Positions 25,542 through 35,669 are shown, counted from the stretch's first letter. The stretch is DNA of 64,000 nucleotides from Hyphomicrobiales bacterium (GCA_900469955.1 UBYX01000017.1:29634-93633); one strand, 5' to 3'. Notes: generated by a model not told the origin, from the letters alone. Made by a program: numbers and translations.

Positions 25542-27887
25542 TCAATGAGCCGCGTGGATCGCCTGCCAGACCTTCATCGAGGTGGCGGGCATCGTAAGCC
25601 TGTTGTTTCCGATCGCGTCCGTGATCGCATTGATCAGGGCTGGTGGGGAGCCGATCGCACCGGCCTCGCCGCAGCCCTTGATGCCGAGCGGATTGCTGGG
25701 GCATGGCGTGTTCTGGTGCGACAGTTTGAACGACGGCAGGTCGTCGGCCCGCGGCATAGCGTAGTCCATGAAACTCGCCGTCAGGAGCTGACCGTTCTCG
25801 TCGTAATGAACGGCCTCGAGCAGCGCCTGGCCGATGCCCTGCGCCAGGCCGCCATGCACCTGTCCCTCGACGATCAGCGGATTGATGATGTTGCCGAAGT
25901 CGTCGGCCGCTACGAACTGGATGATGTCCGTTTCGCCGGTTTCCGGATCCACTTCAACCTCCGCAATGTAGCAGCCGGCCGGGAAGGTGAAGTTGGAGGG
26001 ATCGTAGAAAGCCGTCTCCTTCAATCCCGGCTCCATGCCGGATGGCAGATTGTGTGCGGTATAGGAGGCGAGCGCCACCTGGAACCACGGCACCGCCTTG
26101 TCGGTGCCTGCGACCTTCAGTTCGCCGTTCTCGATGACGATATCCTCCTCGGACGCCTCCATCAGATGCGCGGCGATCTTCTTCGCCTTCGCCTCGACCT
26201 TGTCGAGCGCCTTGACGATCGCCGACATGCCGACCGCGCCGGAGCGCGAGCCATAGGTGCCCATGCCCATCTGCACCTTGTCCGTGTCTCCATGGACAAT
26301 GTTGATGCTTTCGATCGGCACGCCGAGGCGACCGGCCACAAGCTGCGCGAAGGTCGTCTCATGGCCCTGGCCGTGGCTGTGCGACCCTGTCAGCACCTCG
26401 ATGGTGCCGACGGCGTTAACCCGCACTTCCGCCGATTCCCAGAGACCCACGCCGGCCCCGAGCGAACCGACCGCAGCCGACGGGGCGATGCCGCAAGCCT
26501 CGATATAGCAGCTCATGCCGATGCCGCGTTTCTTGCCGCGCGCTTCGGAGTTCGCCCGCCGGGCAGAGAACCCGTTCCAGTCGGCCGCCTGCATGGCCGC
26601 ATCGAGCGAGGCTTCATAGTTGCCCGCGTCGTAGTTCATGATGACGGGCGTCTGGTAGGGGAAGGAGCGGATGAAGTTCTTCCGCCGGAGTTCGGCCGGA
26701 GACAGACCGAGTTCCCGCGCCGCCGTTTCGATGGTGCGCTCGAGCAGATACGTGGCTTCCGGACGGCCAGCACCCCGATAGGCGTCCACCGGCACGGTAT
26801 TGGTATAGACGGTGCGCACATTGGCGTGGATCGTCGGGATCGCGTACTGCCCCGACAGCAGCGTCGCATAGAGATAGGTCGGGACGGCCGACGAGAAGAG
26901 CGACATATACGCGCCCAGATTGGCGATCGTATCGACCTTCAGCGCGGTGATCCGGTGATCGGCATCGAAAGCCATCCTGACCTTGGAGATATGGTCACGG
27001 CCATGGGCATCGGTCAGGAAGGCCTCGGTGCGGTCGGAGGTCCATTTTACCGGCACATTTGTCTTCTTCGATGCCCAGAGACAGACGATCTCTTCCGGAT
27101 AGATGTAGATCTTGGAACCGAAGCCGCCGCCGACATCCGGTGCGATGACGCGCAGCTTGTTTTCCGGAGCGACATTGTAAAAGGCGCTCATCACCAGGCG
27201 GGCCACATGCGGGTTCTGGCTGGTGGTGTAGCAGGTATAGTGGTCCTCGGCCGAATCGTAGATGCCGAGCGTTGCGCGGGGCTCCATCGGGTTCGGCGAA
27301 AGACGGTTGTTGACGATGTCGATCTCGGTCACATGGGCCGCCGAAGCGATTGCCCGGTCTGCGGCGTCGGGATCACCGATCTGCCAATCGAAGATCAGAT
27401 TGCCCGGCGCTTCTGGATGAAGCTGAGGCGCCCCCGCCCGCATGGCGGCGGTAACGTCCGCCACCGCAGGCAGAACGTCATAGTCGATGACGACGGCCTC
27501 GGCCGCATCCCTCGCCTCGCCGGAGGTGTCCGCCACCACGATCGCAACGGCGTCGCCCACATAGCGCACCGTATCGATGGCCAGCGGGCGCCACGCGCCC
27601 ATCTTCATCGGGGACCCGTCCTTCGAATGGATCATCCAGCCGCAGATGAGATTGCCGATGCCGTCGGCCTGAAGCTCCTTGCCGTCGAGCACATCGATGA
27701 CCCCGGGCATGGATTTCGCAGCACTCACGTCGATGTTCACGATCTTGGCATGTGCGTGCGGGCTGCGAATGAAATAGGCATATTTCATTCCCGGAACAGT
27801 CATATCGTCCGTATAGCGGCCCTTGCCGGTCAGGAAACGCTTGTCCTCCTTGCGGGTAACACGTGCTCCGATTCCTTCAACACCCAT
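25542..27887 (-). CDS. coxL: form II CO dehydrogenase-like molybdenum subunit
   Basis: A 781-residue molybdenum hydroxylase large subunit. The active-site loop reads AYRGAGR (about residues 369-375), which marks form II; form I CO dehydrogenase would have AYxCSFR. Other features are the N-terminal GVEGIGARVTRKEDKRFLTGKGRYTDD, the Mo-cofactor-contacting GGFGSK, GQGHETTFAQLVA, and the late KGCGEAGAIGSPPALINA with the catalytic Glu near the C-terminus. Form II enzymes are widespread in rhizobia; CO oxidation is shown for a few and other substrates are likely for many. Start at 27887 has GGAGG 8 bases upstream; an ATG two codons earlier is too near. Maturation genes (coxD/E/F) are not in the window. 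Confidence 0.88.
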   Translation of the reverse strand: MGVEGIGARVTRKEDKRFLTGKGRYTDDMTVPGMKYAYFIRSPHAHAKIVNIDVSAAKSMPGVIDVLDGKELQADGIGNLICGWMIHSKDGSPMKMGAWRPLAIDTVRYVGDAVAIVVADTSGEARDAAEAVVIDYDVLPAVADVTAAMRAGAPQLHPEAPGNLIFDWQIGDPDAADRAIASAAHVTEIDIVNNRLSPNPMEPRATLGIYDSAEDHYTCYTTSQNPHVARLVMSAFYNVAPENKLRVIAPDVGGGFGSKIYIYPEEIVCLWASKKTNVPVKWTSDRTEAFLTDAHGRDHISKVRMAFDADHRITALKVDTIANLGAYMSLFSSAVPTYLYATLLSGQYAIPTIHANVRTVYTNTVPVDAYRGAGRPEATYLLERTIETAARELGLSPAELRRKNFIRSFPYQTPVIMNYDAGNYEASLDAAMQAADWNGFSARRANSEARGKKRGIGMSCYIEACGIAPSAAVGSLGAGVGLWESAEVRVNAVGTIEVLTGSHSHGQGHETTFAQLVAGRLGVPIESINIVHGDTDKVQMGMGTYGSRSGAVGMSAIVKALDKVEAKAKKIAAHLMEASEEDIVIENGELKVAGTDKAVPWFQVALASYTAHNLPSGMEPGLKETAFYDPSNFTFPAGCYIAEVEVDPETGETDIIQFVAADDFGNIINPLIVEGQVHGGLAQGIGQALLEAVHYDENGQLLTASFMDYAMPRADDLPSFKLSHQNTPCPSNPLGIKGCGEAGAIGSPPALINAITDAIGNNRLTMPATSMKVWQAIHAAH

Positions 27888-28006
27888 TTTCATCTCCTCC
27901 AGAAATGAATGAATAGCGAATTAGCAACTTGTCGCGTGAAGGAGTGCGAACAGCGCTGCCCCCTGAAGAAGCAGGAAGCCGCGATCGCTACCCCGATCTG
28001 CCGTAA

Positions 28007-28495
28007 TTATTCCGCGGCTTGCCGACCCGATGCCATTTCGGCATCGGCGGCCAGAATGGCCTTGACGATGTTGTGGTAGCCGGTGCACCGACAGATATTG
28101 CCGTCGAGCTCGGTCCGCACCTTCTCTTCCGTCAGGCTGCCGCCGTGACGATTGATCATGTCGACCGCGGTCATCACCATCCCGGGCGTGCAAAAACCGC
28201 ACTGCAGCCCATGATGCTCCTTGAACGCCGCCTGCACCGGGTGCAGTTCGCCCTGGCTGGCGAGACCTTCGATCGTCGTGATCGTGGAGCCGGAAGCCTG
28301 TACGGCCAGGATGGAACAGCTTTTGACTGAGCGGCCATCCATATGGATGACGCAAGCACCGCACTGGGTCGTGTCGCATCCCACATGCGTTCCGGTCAAA
28401 CCAAGCTTTTCGCGGATGAAATGCACGAGCAGCGTGCGGTCTTCGCACTCGCCGCTCATCGTGCGGCCATTCACGGTCAGCGTCACTTTCGTCAT
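28007..28495 (-). CDS. coxS: CO dehydrogenase-type iron-sulfur (small) subunit
   Basis: A 162-residue protein with two [2Fe-2S] clusters. The plant-type N-terminal cluster uses C40, C45, C48 and C60 ([10 protein letters not shown] ... SC); the second uses C99, C102, C135 and C137 (QCGFCTPGM ... [11 protein letters not shown]). It passes electrons from the Mo site of CoxL to FAD on CoxM. The start at 28495 has GGAGGAAA five bases upstream. It is the first gene of the operon, and a 119-base gap separates it from coxL. No recognisable regulatory box was found ahead of it. Confidence 0.92.
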   Translation of the reverse strand: MTKVTLTVNGRTMSGECEDRTLLVHFIREKLGLTGTHVGCDTTQCGACVIHMDGRSVKSCSILAVQASGSTITTIEGLASQGELHPVQAAFKEHHGLQCGFCTPGMVMTAVDMINRHGGSLTEEKVRTELDGNICRCTGYHNIVKAILAADAEMASGRQAAE

Positions 28496-28649
28496 CGATT
28501 TCCTCCTCGCATCCCTCCCGGACACGCGCATCATCATTTGCTCTTTTGGCGAGAGGATCAACTGCTACTTTCCACGGGATCGGCAATTATTTGATCGCGG
28601 ATTTCGCAAGACGACACCGGGTAAGCACCAGCGAAGCAAGGAAAAAATA

Positions 28650-28783
28650 GGGAACCCGAACAAGCGCCGGTATGGACTCTTGCGCGCCCCGGTTTATGTT
28701 CCCACCGACGGCTGCCGGAGATTGATCGGCCCACATCCCGTAAGCCTGCCGACGGCCGGACCATAGGAAACAAGGAGGAAGTC
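28650..28783 (+). promoter_or_regulatory. structured leader candidate upstream of the glycine-zipper lipoprotein
   Basis: GGGAAC (28650-28655) pairs with GTTCCC (28698-28703), closing a region with CAAG/CTTG and CCGG/CCGG stems. A second set of GGC/GCC stems and the direct repeat CCGACGGC (28704 and 28752 regions) follows, then AGGAGGAAG and the ATG at 28784. The density of paired, GC-rich elements is higher than in other intergenic spaces here. It could be a cis-acting RNA or a small RNA gene; no known Rfam class was recognised. Confidence 0.35.
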
Positions 28784-29044
28784 ATGAAAAAGGCCATGGT
28801 GCTTTTGATGGTGGGCATCTCGCTCGCAAGCTGCACTGCCACCGAACAAGGAGCCGGCATTGGCGCCGCGTCCGGGGCGGTAATCGGCGGCCTCGCGACC
28901 GGCAACGTACGTGGCGCTGCTGTCGGGGCCGCAATCGGCGGCGTTTCGGGTGCCCTTATCGGCTCGGTCGCCGAACAGCCGGGTCAGTGCTACTACCGCG
29001 ACCGGTATGGCCGACGCTATATCGACAGCTGCCCGCGCCGCTAG
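28784..29044 (+). CDS. glycine-zipper lipoprotein
   Basis: An 86-residue protein. The signal KKAMVLLMVGISLASC has a lipobox (LASC, Cys 17). The mature part is two glycine-zipper helices (GAGIGAASGAVIGGLATGN, GAAVGAAIGGVSGALIGSV) followed by a soluble tail with CYYRDRYGRRYIDSCP that likely forms a disulfide. This layout matches the small YMGG/glycine-zipper 2TM lipoproteins of rhizobia (SlyB/OsmB-like), usually envelope-stress linked. AGGAGG lies 6 bases before the ATG. It has its own structured leader and a strong terminator. Confidence 0.85.
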   Translation: MKKAMVLLMVGISLASCTATEQGAGIGAASGAVIGGLATGNVRGAAVGAAIGGVSGALIGSVAEQPGQCYYRDRYGRRYIDSCPRR

Positions 29045-29075
29045 TGAACGAGCGCCCGCAGGAGGCAAGGCTGTG

Positions 29076-29107
29076 GCCCCGGAGCAATTTCCGGGGCTTA
29101 TTCTTTC
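29076..29107 (+). terminator. intrinsic terminator after the glycine-zipper gene
   Basis: GCCCCGGA (29076-29083) pairs with TCCGGGGC (29090-29097) across a six-base loop and is followed by TTATTCTTTC. It is one of the clearest Rho-independent terminators in the window and isolates the gene from tamA. Confidence 0.8.
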
Positions 29108-29226
29108 ATGAAATCATCGCGAAAGGCAGACAAGGGGTACCCCGTCTCCACTTTTGCGGTTAGATAGGTTTCTTTGTTGGCGGCTATGATGGCCTCCGGC
29201 CGGGGAAGCGACAGTTAAATTTGCGT

Positions 29227-31149
29227 ATGCGGAACAACGGCACTGGGCGGATATTAGACCCGAGGGTGAAAGCAGCAGGCATCGTCGTGCTGGCGGCCGC
29301 CCTCCTGTTCTATCCGCCACTTGCCGACAAGGCATACGCATTCAAGATTTTCGGCATAACTCTCTTTGGCGATAACGAGGATACGGTCGAAGTCATCGAT
29401 CCCGTGCGCTACGACGCGACGCTGCAGACCGGGGACGCCGACAAGGACCTCAAGGAGCGGCTTGAAAATGCTGCTTCACTCGTCACGGATGAAAAACAGC
29501 CGGTTTCCGGCGATCTCGGCGTCGTCATCAAGGCGCGCGAGGATCGCAAACGCCTGATTGCCGTGCTCTTCGAAGAAGCCCGCTACGGCGGGATCGTACA
29601 GATTTCCGTCGCAGGCACCGATATCGATCGTTTGCCTGCCAACCCAACTTTTGATCACACCGCACCGGTTCCCGTCACGGTGAATATCGTTCCCGGCCCC
29701 GTATTCAAGCTCGGATCCGTCCGCTTCGAAGGCGATGCAGCGGGCCGCGATCCGGAGCAATACGATCTTGTACCGGGCGGAGAAGCCGGCTCGCGCCTTG
29801 TCCTCAGAGCCGGGGAGCGGCTTCTTGTGGACCTGAAAGACGAAGGGCGTCCGCTCGCCAAACTCACCGAGCGCAAGGTAACGGCCGACCACAGAACAAA
29901 CACGATCGACGTGGTGATGGGCGCCGTCGGCGGACCTGTCGCCCCTTTTGGAGAAGTCGCCGTCAAGGGATCGAGAACCGTCGACGCCGCCTTCATCAGC
30001 CGCTATTCACGGCTCGACAAGGGCGAACGTTACTCGCCAGAACAGTTGAAAAAGGCTTCCGAGCGGCTGCGCGAGCTCGGCGTCTTTTCGAGCGTGACCA
30101 TCCGCGAAGCCGACGCGCTGGCGCCGGACGGTTCACTGCCGCTGACCATCGAAATCTCCGAGGGCAAGCACCGCTATTTTGGCTTCGGCGCCGAATATTC
30201 CTCGATCGACGGCGCAGGCCTTGAAGGTTACTGGGGGCATCGCAACCTGTTCGGCGAAGCGGAATCGCTGCGCATCGAGGGGTCTGTCTCCGGAATCGGC
30301 GCAACGACCGACGTCAGCACTTTCAACTATTCGGCCGGCATCATCTTCACCAAACCCGGCGCTTTCGTGCCGGAAGCCACTTTTGAATCCCGCCTGGAAG
30401 CCAAGAGCGAGACGCCCGATGTCTACGAGGCGCAATCTGTCATCTATTCGGCCACCATCGCCTACGAACTCAACAAGACGGACAAGCTGACCGGCGGTGG
30501 CGAGGTGGCCTGGATCAATACCGACGACGCCTTTGGCAAGAACCAGTATGTCAACCTCAGCGTCCCGCTCGGCTTTGAACGCGACACTCGCGACAACAAG
30601 CTCGATCCGACTGAAGGCTATCACGCCACGCTGGCGGCGAAGCCCAGCTACGAAGTTCTGAACGGAACCATCTTCTCCTCCTTCGAAGGCTCTATCTCCG
30701 GCTATCTGGGATTCGGAGAAGAGGACGGCATCGTGCTTGCGGGGCGCCTGGCCGCCGGAACGCTTGTCGGCGGGGATGGTCTTGAAACTATTCCCGCGAC
30801 ACGCAGATTCTTCGCCGGAGGCGGAGGATCGGTGCGCGGCTATGCCTATCGCGAAATCTCGCCCTATAACGGGGCCGGCGAAGCCACCGGCGGGCGATCT
30901 TATGCACTTGGATCTTTCGAAGTGAGGGTAAAAGTGTCAGAGAAGGTAGGCATCGTACCTTTTATCGACGTCGGCACGGTTTCGACCGGAATCGTGCCTG
31001 ATTTTTCTGATATCCGTGCTGGTGCAGGGATCGGCGTAAGATATGCCACGCCTTTCGGGTCGCTTCGGCTGGACGTTGCAGTTCCCCTGCAACGATATGA
31101 CGGCGGCAGCCAATACGGTATCTATGCAGGCATCGGACAGGCATTCTGA
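29227..31149 (+). CDS. tamA: TamA-family outer-membrane assembly protein
   Basis: A protein of about 640 residues. The N-terminus has a membrane-exporting signal (GIVVLAAALLFYPPLADKAYAF), then POTRA-like repeats, e.g. FGEVAVKGSRTVDAAFISRY and YSPEQLKKASERLRELGVFSSV, and a 16-strand surface-antigen (Bac_surface_Ag) barrel ending SLRLDVAVPLQRYDGGSQYGIYAGIGQAF with the terminal Phe. The TamA/TamB pair helps insert autotransporters and other proteins into the outer membrane. The ATG at 29227 is preferred to the TTG two codons upstream. It is followed by tamB after a 29-base gap and clearly forms an operon with it. Confidence 0.92.
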   Translation: MRNNGTGRILDPRVKAAGIVVLAAALLFYPPLADKAYAFKIFGITLFGDNEDTVEVIDPVRYDATLQTGDADKDLKERLENAASLVTDEKQPVSGDLGVVIKAREDRKRLIAVLFEEARYGGIVQISVAGTDIDRLPANPTFDHTAPVPVTVNIVPGPVFKLGSVRFEGDAAGRDPEQYDLVPGGEAGSRLVLRAGERLLVDLKDEGRPLAKLTERKVTADHRTNTIDVVMGAVGGPVAPFGEVAVKGSRTVDAAFISRYSRLDKGERYSPEQLKKASERLRELGVFSSVTIREADALAPDGSLPLTIEISEGKHRYFGFGAEYSSIDGAGLEGYWGHRNLFGEAESLRIEGSVSGIGATTDVSTFNYSAGIIFTKPGAFVPEATFESRLEAKSETPDVYEAQSVIYSATIAYELNKTDKLTGGGEVAWINTDDAFGKNQYVNLSVPLGFERDTRDNKLDPTEGYHATLAAKPSYEVLNGTIFSSFEGSISGYLGFGEEDGIVLAGRLAAGTLVGGDGLETIPATRRFFAGGGGSVRGYAYREISPYNGAGEATGGRSYALGSFEVRVKVSEKVGIVPFIDVGTVSTGIVPDFSDIRAGAGIGVRYATPFGSLRLDVAVPLQRYDGGSQYGIYAGIGQAF

Positions 31150-31178
31150 GAGGCTTTTTGAAAGGTGAAGTTGCGGGC

Positions 31179-34100
31179 ATGACGCTGATGGTTCGCCTGT
31201 TGAAATGGATCTTGAAGGCTGCGCTTGGCGCGGTCGCGATCCTGTTCGTCATGGCCTTGGGCGTCGTTCTGTTTGTTGCGTTGACGCCGATGGGCGGACG
31301 CGTGGCGGCCGACCGCATTTCCTCGATCGTCTCCACCCCCGACCGGGAGATCACGTTTTCCCGGCCGGAGGGTCTGCTGACGGGCAACTTGCGGCTCGAT
31401 ACGATCACGCTCTCGGATGATGCCGGCCCTTATGCTCAGATCGGCGGAATAAACGTCGACTGGTCGCCGACGGCACTGGTGACCGGCGTTTTCCGCGCCG
31501 ACCGCGTCTCCGCGGAAACGGTCAATCTGATCAGACCGCCGAGACCGTCGAAGGCGGTGACCCAGCCGGCCTCCGGTTCATCCCGGTCGCCGTTGCCGGT
31601 AGGGGTTCGGGTTGCGCAGATCGATTTGCCCGACATCAATCTCTCGCAAGCGCTTTCGGGCCGGGATTTTTCCCTCTCGGTCAAAGGCTCTATCGACGCC
31701 ACCGGACCGGATATCTCCCTTGATCTGCAGGCGACCCGCAAGGATGAGCCGGATGCCAAGGCCTTCGCCGATGTGGTCTATGCACCGTCAGAAAACCGCC
31801 TGACGCTGAAGGCTTCTGTCACGGAACCGCAGGGCGGTCTGCTCGCCCGTCTCCTGCGCCTTCCCGGGGCGCCGGCCGTGCAGCTGGCACTGGACGGCGA
31901 AGGTCCCCTTTCCGATTGGGCCGGCAAGCTGCAGGGTAGTGTCGCAGGGGCACCGGTGATCGCGGTCGATGGCAGACACAAGCTGGTTGAAAACGGCCGG
32001 CATAGAATGGAGATCACCGGCGGCGGTCAGCTTGCGACCCTTTTGCCTCCTGCATTTCGCCAGTTGTTCGGCGGGACAACCGACATCAATATCGCCGCCA
32101 TCTATGCACCATCGGGCCGCGTCGATATCGAGCGGGGCGACCTGACATCCGGAACCGTCAGGATGACGGCCAAGGGTGCCTGGGACCCGGCAGGCGACAA
32201 CAGCCTGACCGCGAGCCTTGTCGGTGTGAACGGTCCTGCTGATTTCGTGTGGCCGATCAACGGCGAAGAAAGCCGGTTCTCTTTCGAAACCATAAACTTC
32301 ACGCTGACGGGGGCGGCCTCTTCCGCACGCTTCAATGCGACGGCCGCCTTGAGCGCTGCGGAATTGCCCCAGGGCCGCTTCGGGCAGATCCGCCTGCAGG
32401 CGGAAAGCGAAGATCTCGACCTTGTCGCACGCTCGGGCAGCGTCCGCAGCCGCCTGACGGTTGCGCGCACGGATTTTACGAGCGACGATCTGGATCGCGT
32501 CGTGCGCGGGCCACTGACGCTCGATGCTCCCTTGCGCCTTGCTCCGCCGGCGATCGGTCTTGATGCCGCGACCTTCGACAGCGCCAACGTCAACGGTACG
32601 CTCTCCGGCGCCTACGACACATCGAAGCAGGCCGTGACCGGCAACTTCCGCATTTTCGCCAACCCGGCGGTCCTGCCGCCGTCTCTGGTGTCCAAGTTCG
32701 AAGGAAAGCTGTCGGCCGAAGGTTATGTCAATGTCGTCAGCGGCGGCCGCGTGAGCCTTGAAAACTTCGTGATGCGATCGAATGCGGTCGAAGCGCATGG
32801 CAATATGCTGCTGGAAAACCGGAAGATCTCCGGCCGGCTTGCCGGCCGTGTGCCGGACCTGCGGCGCTGGCTGCCGGAAGCCGAAGGTGCTGCGGGCTTC
32901 GACATTGCCGCAAACGGCCCACTGAGTGCCATGGCCGTGAAGGCCATCGTCAATTCCGCGGAAGCGCGCCTTGTCGGCCGCAAGCTTCAGGACATGAGTT
33001 TTATCTTTGACGGCACCGTCGACCCCAACGCACCGAAGGGCAAGCTGACGGCTACGGGCTCACTCGACAGCCAGCCGATCCGGGTGAATGCCGACATCGC
33101 TTCGGCTGAGGGACGCACCAGCGCGCGGGCCATCAATGCCGAGGTAGGGCCGAACAAACTCACGGGCGCCTTGAACTTCTCTCAAGGTTTCCTGCCGGAA
33201 GGCCAGCTCACTTTCGATTTCCCGGATGTTGCGCTGCTTGCGGCACTCGCCGCCCAGCAGGCTCAGGGCGATCTTCGCGGCACAATTCTCTTCAGCAATA
33301 CGGACAACCGCGCCGGCGCCGTGATCCGGGCATCCGGCAGCGGGCTTCGGCGCGGCTCGCTCCAGATTTCCCAGCCGAATATCGATCTGGCCATCCCGGA
33401 CATCAAGGCAATCGCCGCGGAAGGTACTGTTCGAGCCACCCGCCTTGGCGCCGGTTCAGTCGGCGTGGACGACATCAATCTCGATGTCCGCCACGGCGAC
33501 AACAAGACCAGCTTCAATCTCGCCGCCCGATACGACAATGCGCCCCTCAACGCCATCGGAGATGTTCAAACCGGGAAAGACATCTCAGTCGGCATCGAGA
33601 GCTTTACGGCCACGCCGCGCAATATCCCGATCCGGCTCGAACAGCCGACCCGCATCGCAATCGCAAATGGAAGTGCAAACCTAGCCGGGCTGACGCTCGC
33701 GACCGGCAACGGCAGCGTTACTGTCAATGGCAGTGCCGGTTCTGTGCTGGATCTGACGGCCAACATCAAGGCTCTGCCCGCAAGCCTGCTGAATACGTTC
33801 GTACCGACGATCAATGCAGCGGGAGTGATTTCCGGCACCATCAACGCAACAGGATCCACGTCGGCCCCGGCCATCCGTTACGATTTGGAATGGAGTGATG
33901 CACAGCTTCGCCACACGCGCGACGCTGGCATCAGTCCATTTCACGTGGCAGCCAGTGGAAGCTTCGCTAACGGGACAGTCACGCTAGACGCTACCCGCCT
34001 CACCGGCTCCGGCGGCCTCGATCTCTCCGCCACCGGCCGTGTCCTTCTTCAAAATGGTGTCCCTGCCCTCGATATAAATGCCCGAGCCAACGCCGTTCCT

Positions 34101-35669
34101 GCGGAACTCGTCAACGCCTTTGCGCCCAGCCTCGGCGCCCGCGGAACGATTTCCGGCACCGTCACGGCAACCGGCACACCCGAGGCTCCGGCCGTCCGCT
34201 ACGACCTCCGCTGGGCGAAGGCCGGCGTAAGCCAGACCGCCTCGGCTGGCCTGGCGTCGGTTGACGTTACCGCCTCGGGCACATTCGAAAAGGGCACGGT
34301 GACGCTGGATACCCGTTTGTCCGGCGGAGGCGGCATCTCGCTTTCGGGAGGCGGCTCCGTTTCGCTGTCCGGCGAAAAGCCGCTGAACCTCAAGTTCAAC
34401 GGACGGCTGCCTTTCTCCATCCTCGCCGGACAGTTCGCCGCCCAGGGTTTCGTGCTCGAAGGCACCGGCAACGTCGATGTGGCTGTTGGCGGCACCGCGG
34501 CGGCGCCGAAGATCACCGGCACGGCGACCGCGTCCGGCGCGCGGTTCGTCGACGTGCAACGCAATCTTGCGATCACCGACCTTGCAGCCAATGTTTCGTT
34601 TGACGGCACCAAAGCCAATATCTCGCGCCTGTCCGGCAAGCTCTCGGGAGGAGGAACGATATCGGCGGAGGGTTCCGTTGGTATCGCCCCCGGTTCCGGC
34701 TTTCCAGCCGATCTGAGAATTACCCTGGCGCAGGCGACCTATGCCGATGGCACATTGTTTGCGGCAACAGCAGACGGCACCCTGACCGTCACCGGCCCCC
34801 TGACATCCGGCCCAGTTCTCGGAGGCAGGGTCACTTTGACCAAGGCGTCGATTACGGTACCCGCCAAACTGCCCACCTCGCTTGCCCAAGTCGACATCCG
34901 TCATCGCAATGCCCCACCGGACGTTCTTAGGCAAATGGAGAAACTGCGCCCGAAGGATGCGACAGGCAGTTCGAATCCGATCCAATTGAACCTCCAGATC
35001 AGTGCTCCGAATGGTATATTCGTCCGCGGCAGGGGGATTGACGCAGAGCTTGGCGGTGAGCTCACCGTCACGGGCACGGCCATAGCGCCGATCGTTTCCG
35101 GCGGCTTCGAGATGCGCCGCGGCCGCATCGTCATCCTGGCCAAGCGGCTCGATTTCACCGACGGCGATATCACATTCGGCGGTGGTTTGATTCCGGTTCT
35201 CAACATGGAGGCAAACACCACCTCCTCCCAGACGACGATCACGGTAAAGGTCACCGGCGTGGCGAACGACCCGACCATCACCTTCTCCTCCGCCCCGGCC
35301 CTCCCGCAGGACGAAGTGCTGGCCCGGCTGATCTTCGGGCAATCCATGTCGCGGCTTTCACCGCTGCAGATCGCTCAATTGGCCGATGCCGTCACGCAGC
35401 TTGCCGGCGGCGGATCCACGTCCCTCCTCGAAACCCTGCGCAGCAACCTCGGGGTTGACGACCTCGACATCAATACCGACGAAACGGGTCAGACGACCGT
35501 CTCCGTCGGCCGTTACATCAACAACCGGACCTATGTGCAGATCGAACAGGGCGGATCGGGTGGGGCCCAGGCGACGATCAACCTCGATATTGGCCGGGGC
35601 GTGAAGCTGAAGGCTGGCGCCGGCACCGAAGGTGGCAAAGCCGGCATCTTCTACGAGCACGAATACTGA
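31179..35669 (+). CDS. tamB: TamB translocation/assembly module protein (DUF490)
   Basis: A protein of about 1496 residues, the longest gene here. It has an N-terminal membrane anchor (LLKWILKAALGAVAILFVMALGVVLFVAL) and then a long repetitive beta-helical periplasmic region with many AsmA/DUF490-like strands (e.g. TLSGGGGISLSGGGSVSLSGEK). The C-terminal DUF490 domain is present: ADFTDGDITFGGGLIPVLNMEA, LIFGQSMSRLSPLQIAQLADAV and the final beta-strands RTYVQIEQGG. TamB spans the periplasm and moves lipids or proteins to the outer membrane with TamA. Start uncertain: 31179 (ATG) is chosen over TTG 31158. It is followed 34 bases later by arginase on the same strand. Confidence 0.93.
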   Translation: MTLMVRLLKWILKAALGAVAILFVMALGVVLFVALTPMGGRVAADRISSIVSTPDREITFSRPEGLLTGNLRLDTITLSDDAGPYAQIGGINVDWSPTALVTGVFRADRVSAETVNLIRPPRPSKAVTQPASGSSRSPLPVGVRVAQIDLPDINLSQALSGRDFSLSVKGSIDATGPDISLDLQATRKDEPDAKAFADVVYAPSENRLTLKASVTEPQGGLLARLLRLPGAPAVQLALDGEGPLSDWAGKLQGSVAGAPVIAVDGRHKLVENGRHRMEITGGGQLATLLPPAFRQLFGGTTDINIAAIYAPSGRVDIERGDLTSGTVRMTAKGAWDPAGDNSLTASLVGVNGPADFVWPINGEESRFSFETINFTLTGAASSARFNATAALSAAELPQGRFGQIRLQAESEDLDLVARSGSVRSRLTVARTDFTSDDLDRVVRGPLTLDAPLRLAPPAIGLDAATFDSANVNGTLSGAYDTSKQAVTGNFRIFANPAVLPPSLVSKFEGKLSAEGYVNVVSGGRVSLENFVMRSNAVEAHGNMLLENRKISGRLAGRVPDLRRWLPEAEGAAGFDIAANGPLSAMAVKAIVNSAEARLVGRKLQDMSFIFDGTVDPNAPKGKLTATGSLDSQPIRVNADIASAEGRTSARAINAEVGPNKLTGALNFSQGFLPEGQLTFDFPDVALLAALAAQQAQGDLRGTILFSNTDNRAGAVIRASGSGLRRGSLQISQPNIDLAIPDIKAIAAEGTVRATRLGAGSVGVDDINLDVRHGDNKTSFNLAARYDNAPLNAIGDVQTGKDISVGIESFTATPRNIPIRLEQPTRIAIANGSANLAGLTLATGNGSVTVNGSAGSVLDLTANIKALPASLLNTFVPTINAAGVISGTINATGSTSAPAIRYDLEWSDAQLRHTRDAGISPFHVAASGSFANGTVTLDATRLTGSGGLDLSATGRVLLQNGVPALDINARANAVPAELVNAFAPSLGARGTISGTVTATGTPEAPAVRYDLRWAKAGVSQTASAGLASVDVTASGTFEKGTVTLDTRLSGGGGISLSGGGSVSLSGEKPLNLKFNGRLPFSILAGQFAAQGFVLEGTGNVDVAVGGTAAAPKITGTATASGARFVDVQRNLAITDLAANVSFDGTKANISRLSGKLSGGGTISAEGSVGIAPGSGFPADLRITLAQATYADGTLFAATADGTLTVTGPLTSGPVLGGRVTLTKASITVPAKLPTSLAQVDIRHRNAPPDVLRQMEKLRPKDATGSSNPIQLNLQISAPNGIFVRGRGIDAELGGELTVTGTAIAPIVSGGFEMRRGRIVILAKRLDFTDGDITFGGGLIPVLNMEANTTSSQTTITVKVTGVANDPTITFSSAPALPQDEVLARLIFGQSMSRLSPLQIAQLADAVTQLAGGGSTSLLETLRSNLGVDDLDINTDETGQTTVSVGRYINNRTYVQIEQGGSGGAQATINLDIGRGVKLKAGAGTEGGKAGIFYEHEY

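Noticed and set aside
25284..27908. An 874-codon plus-strand ORF opposite coxL and coxM
   Set aside because: Antisense shadow: His/Arg/Gly-rich, no ribosome site and no family features, while the minus strand encodes complete enzymes.
33984..35342. A 452-codon minus-strand ORF inside tamB
   Set aside because: Shadow of the repetitive tamB sequence; composition is biased and there is no start site.
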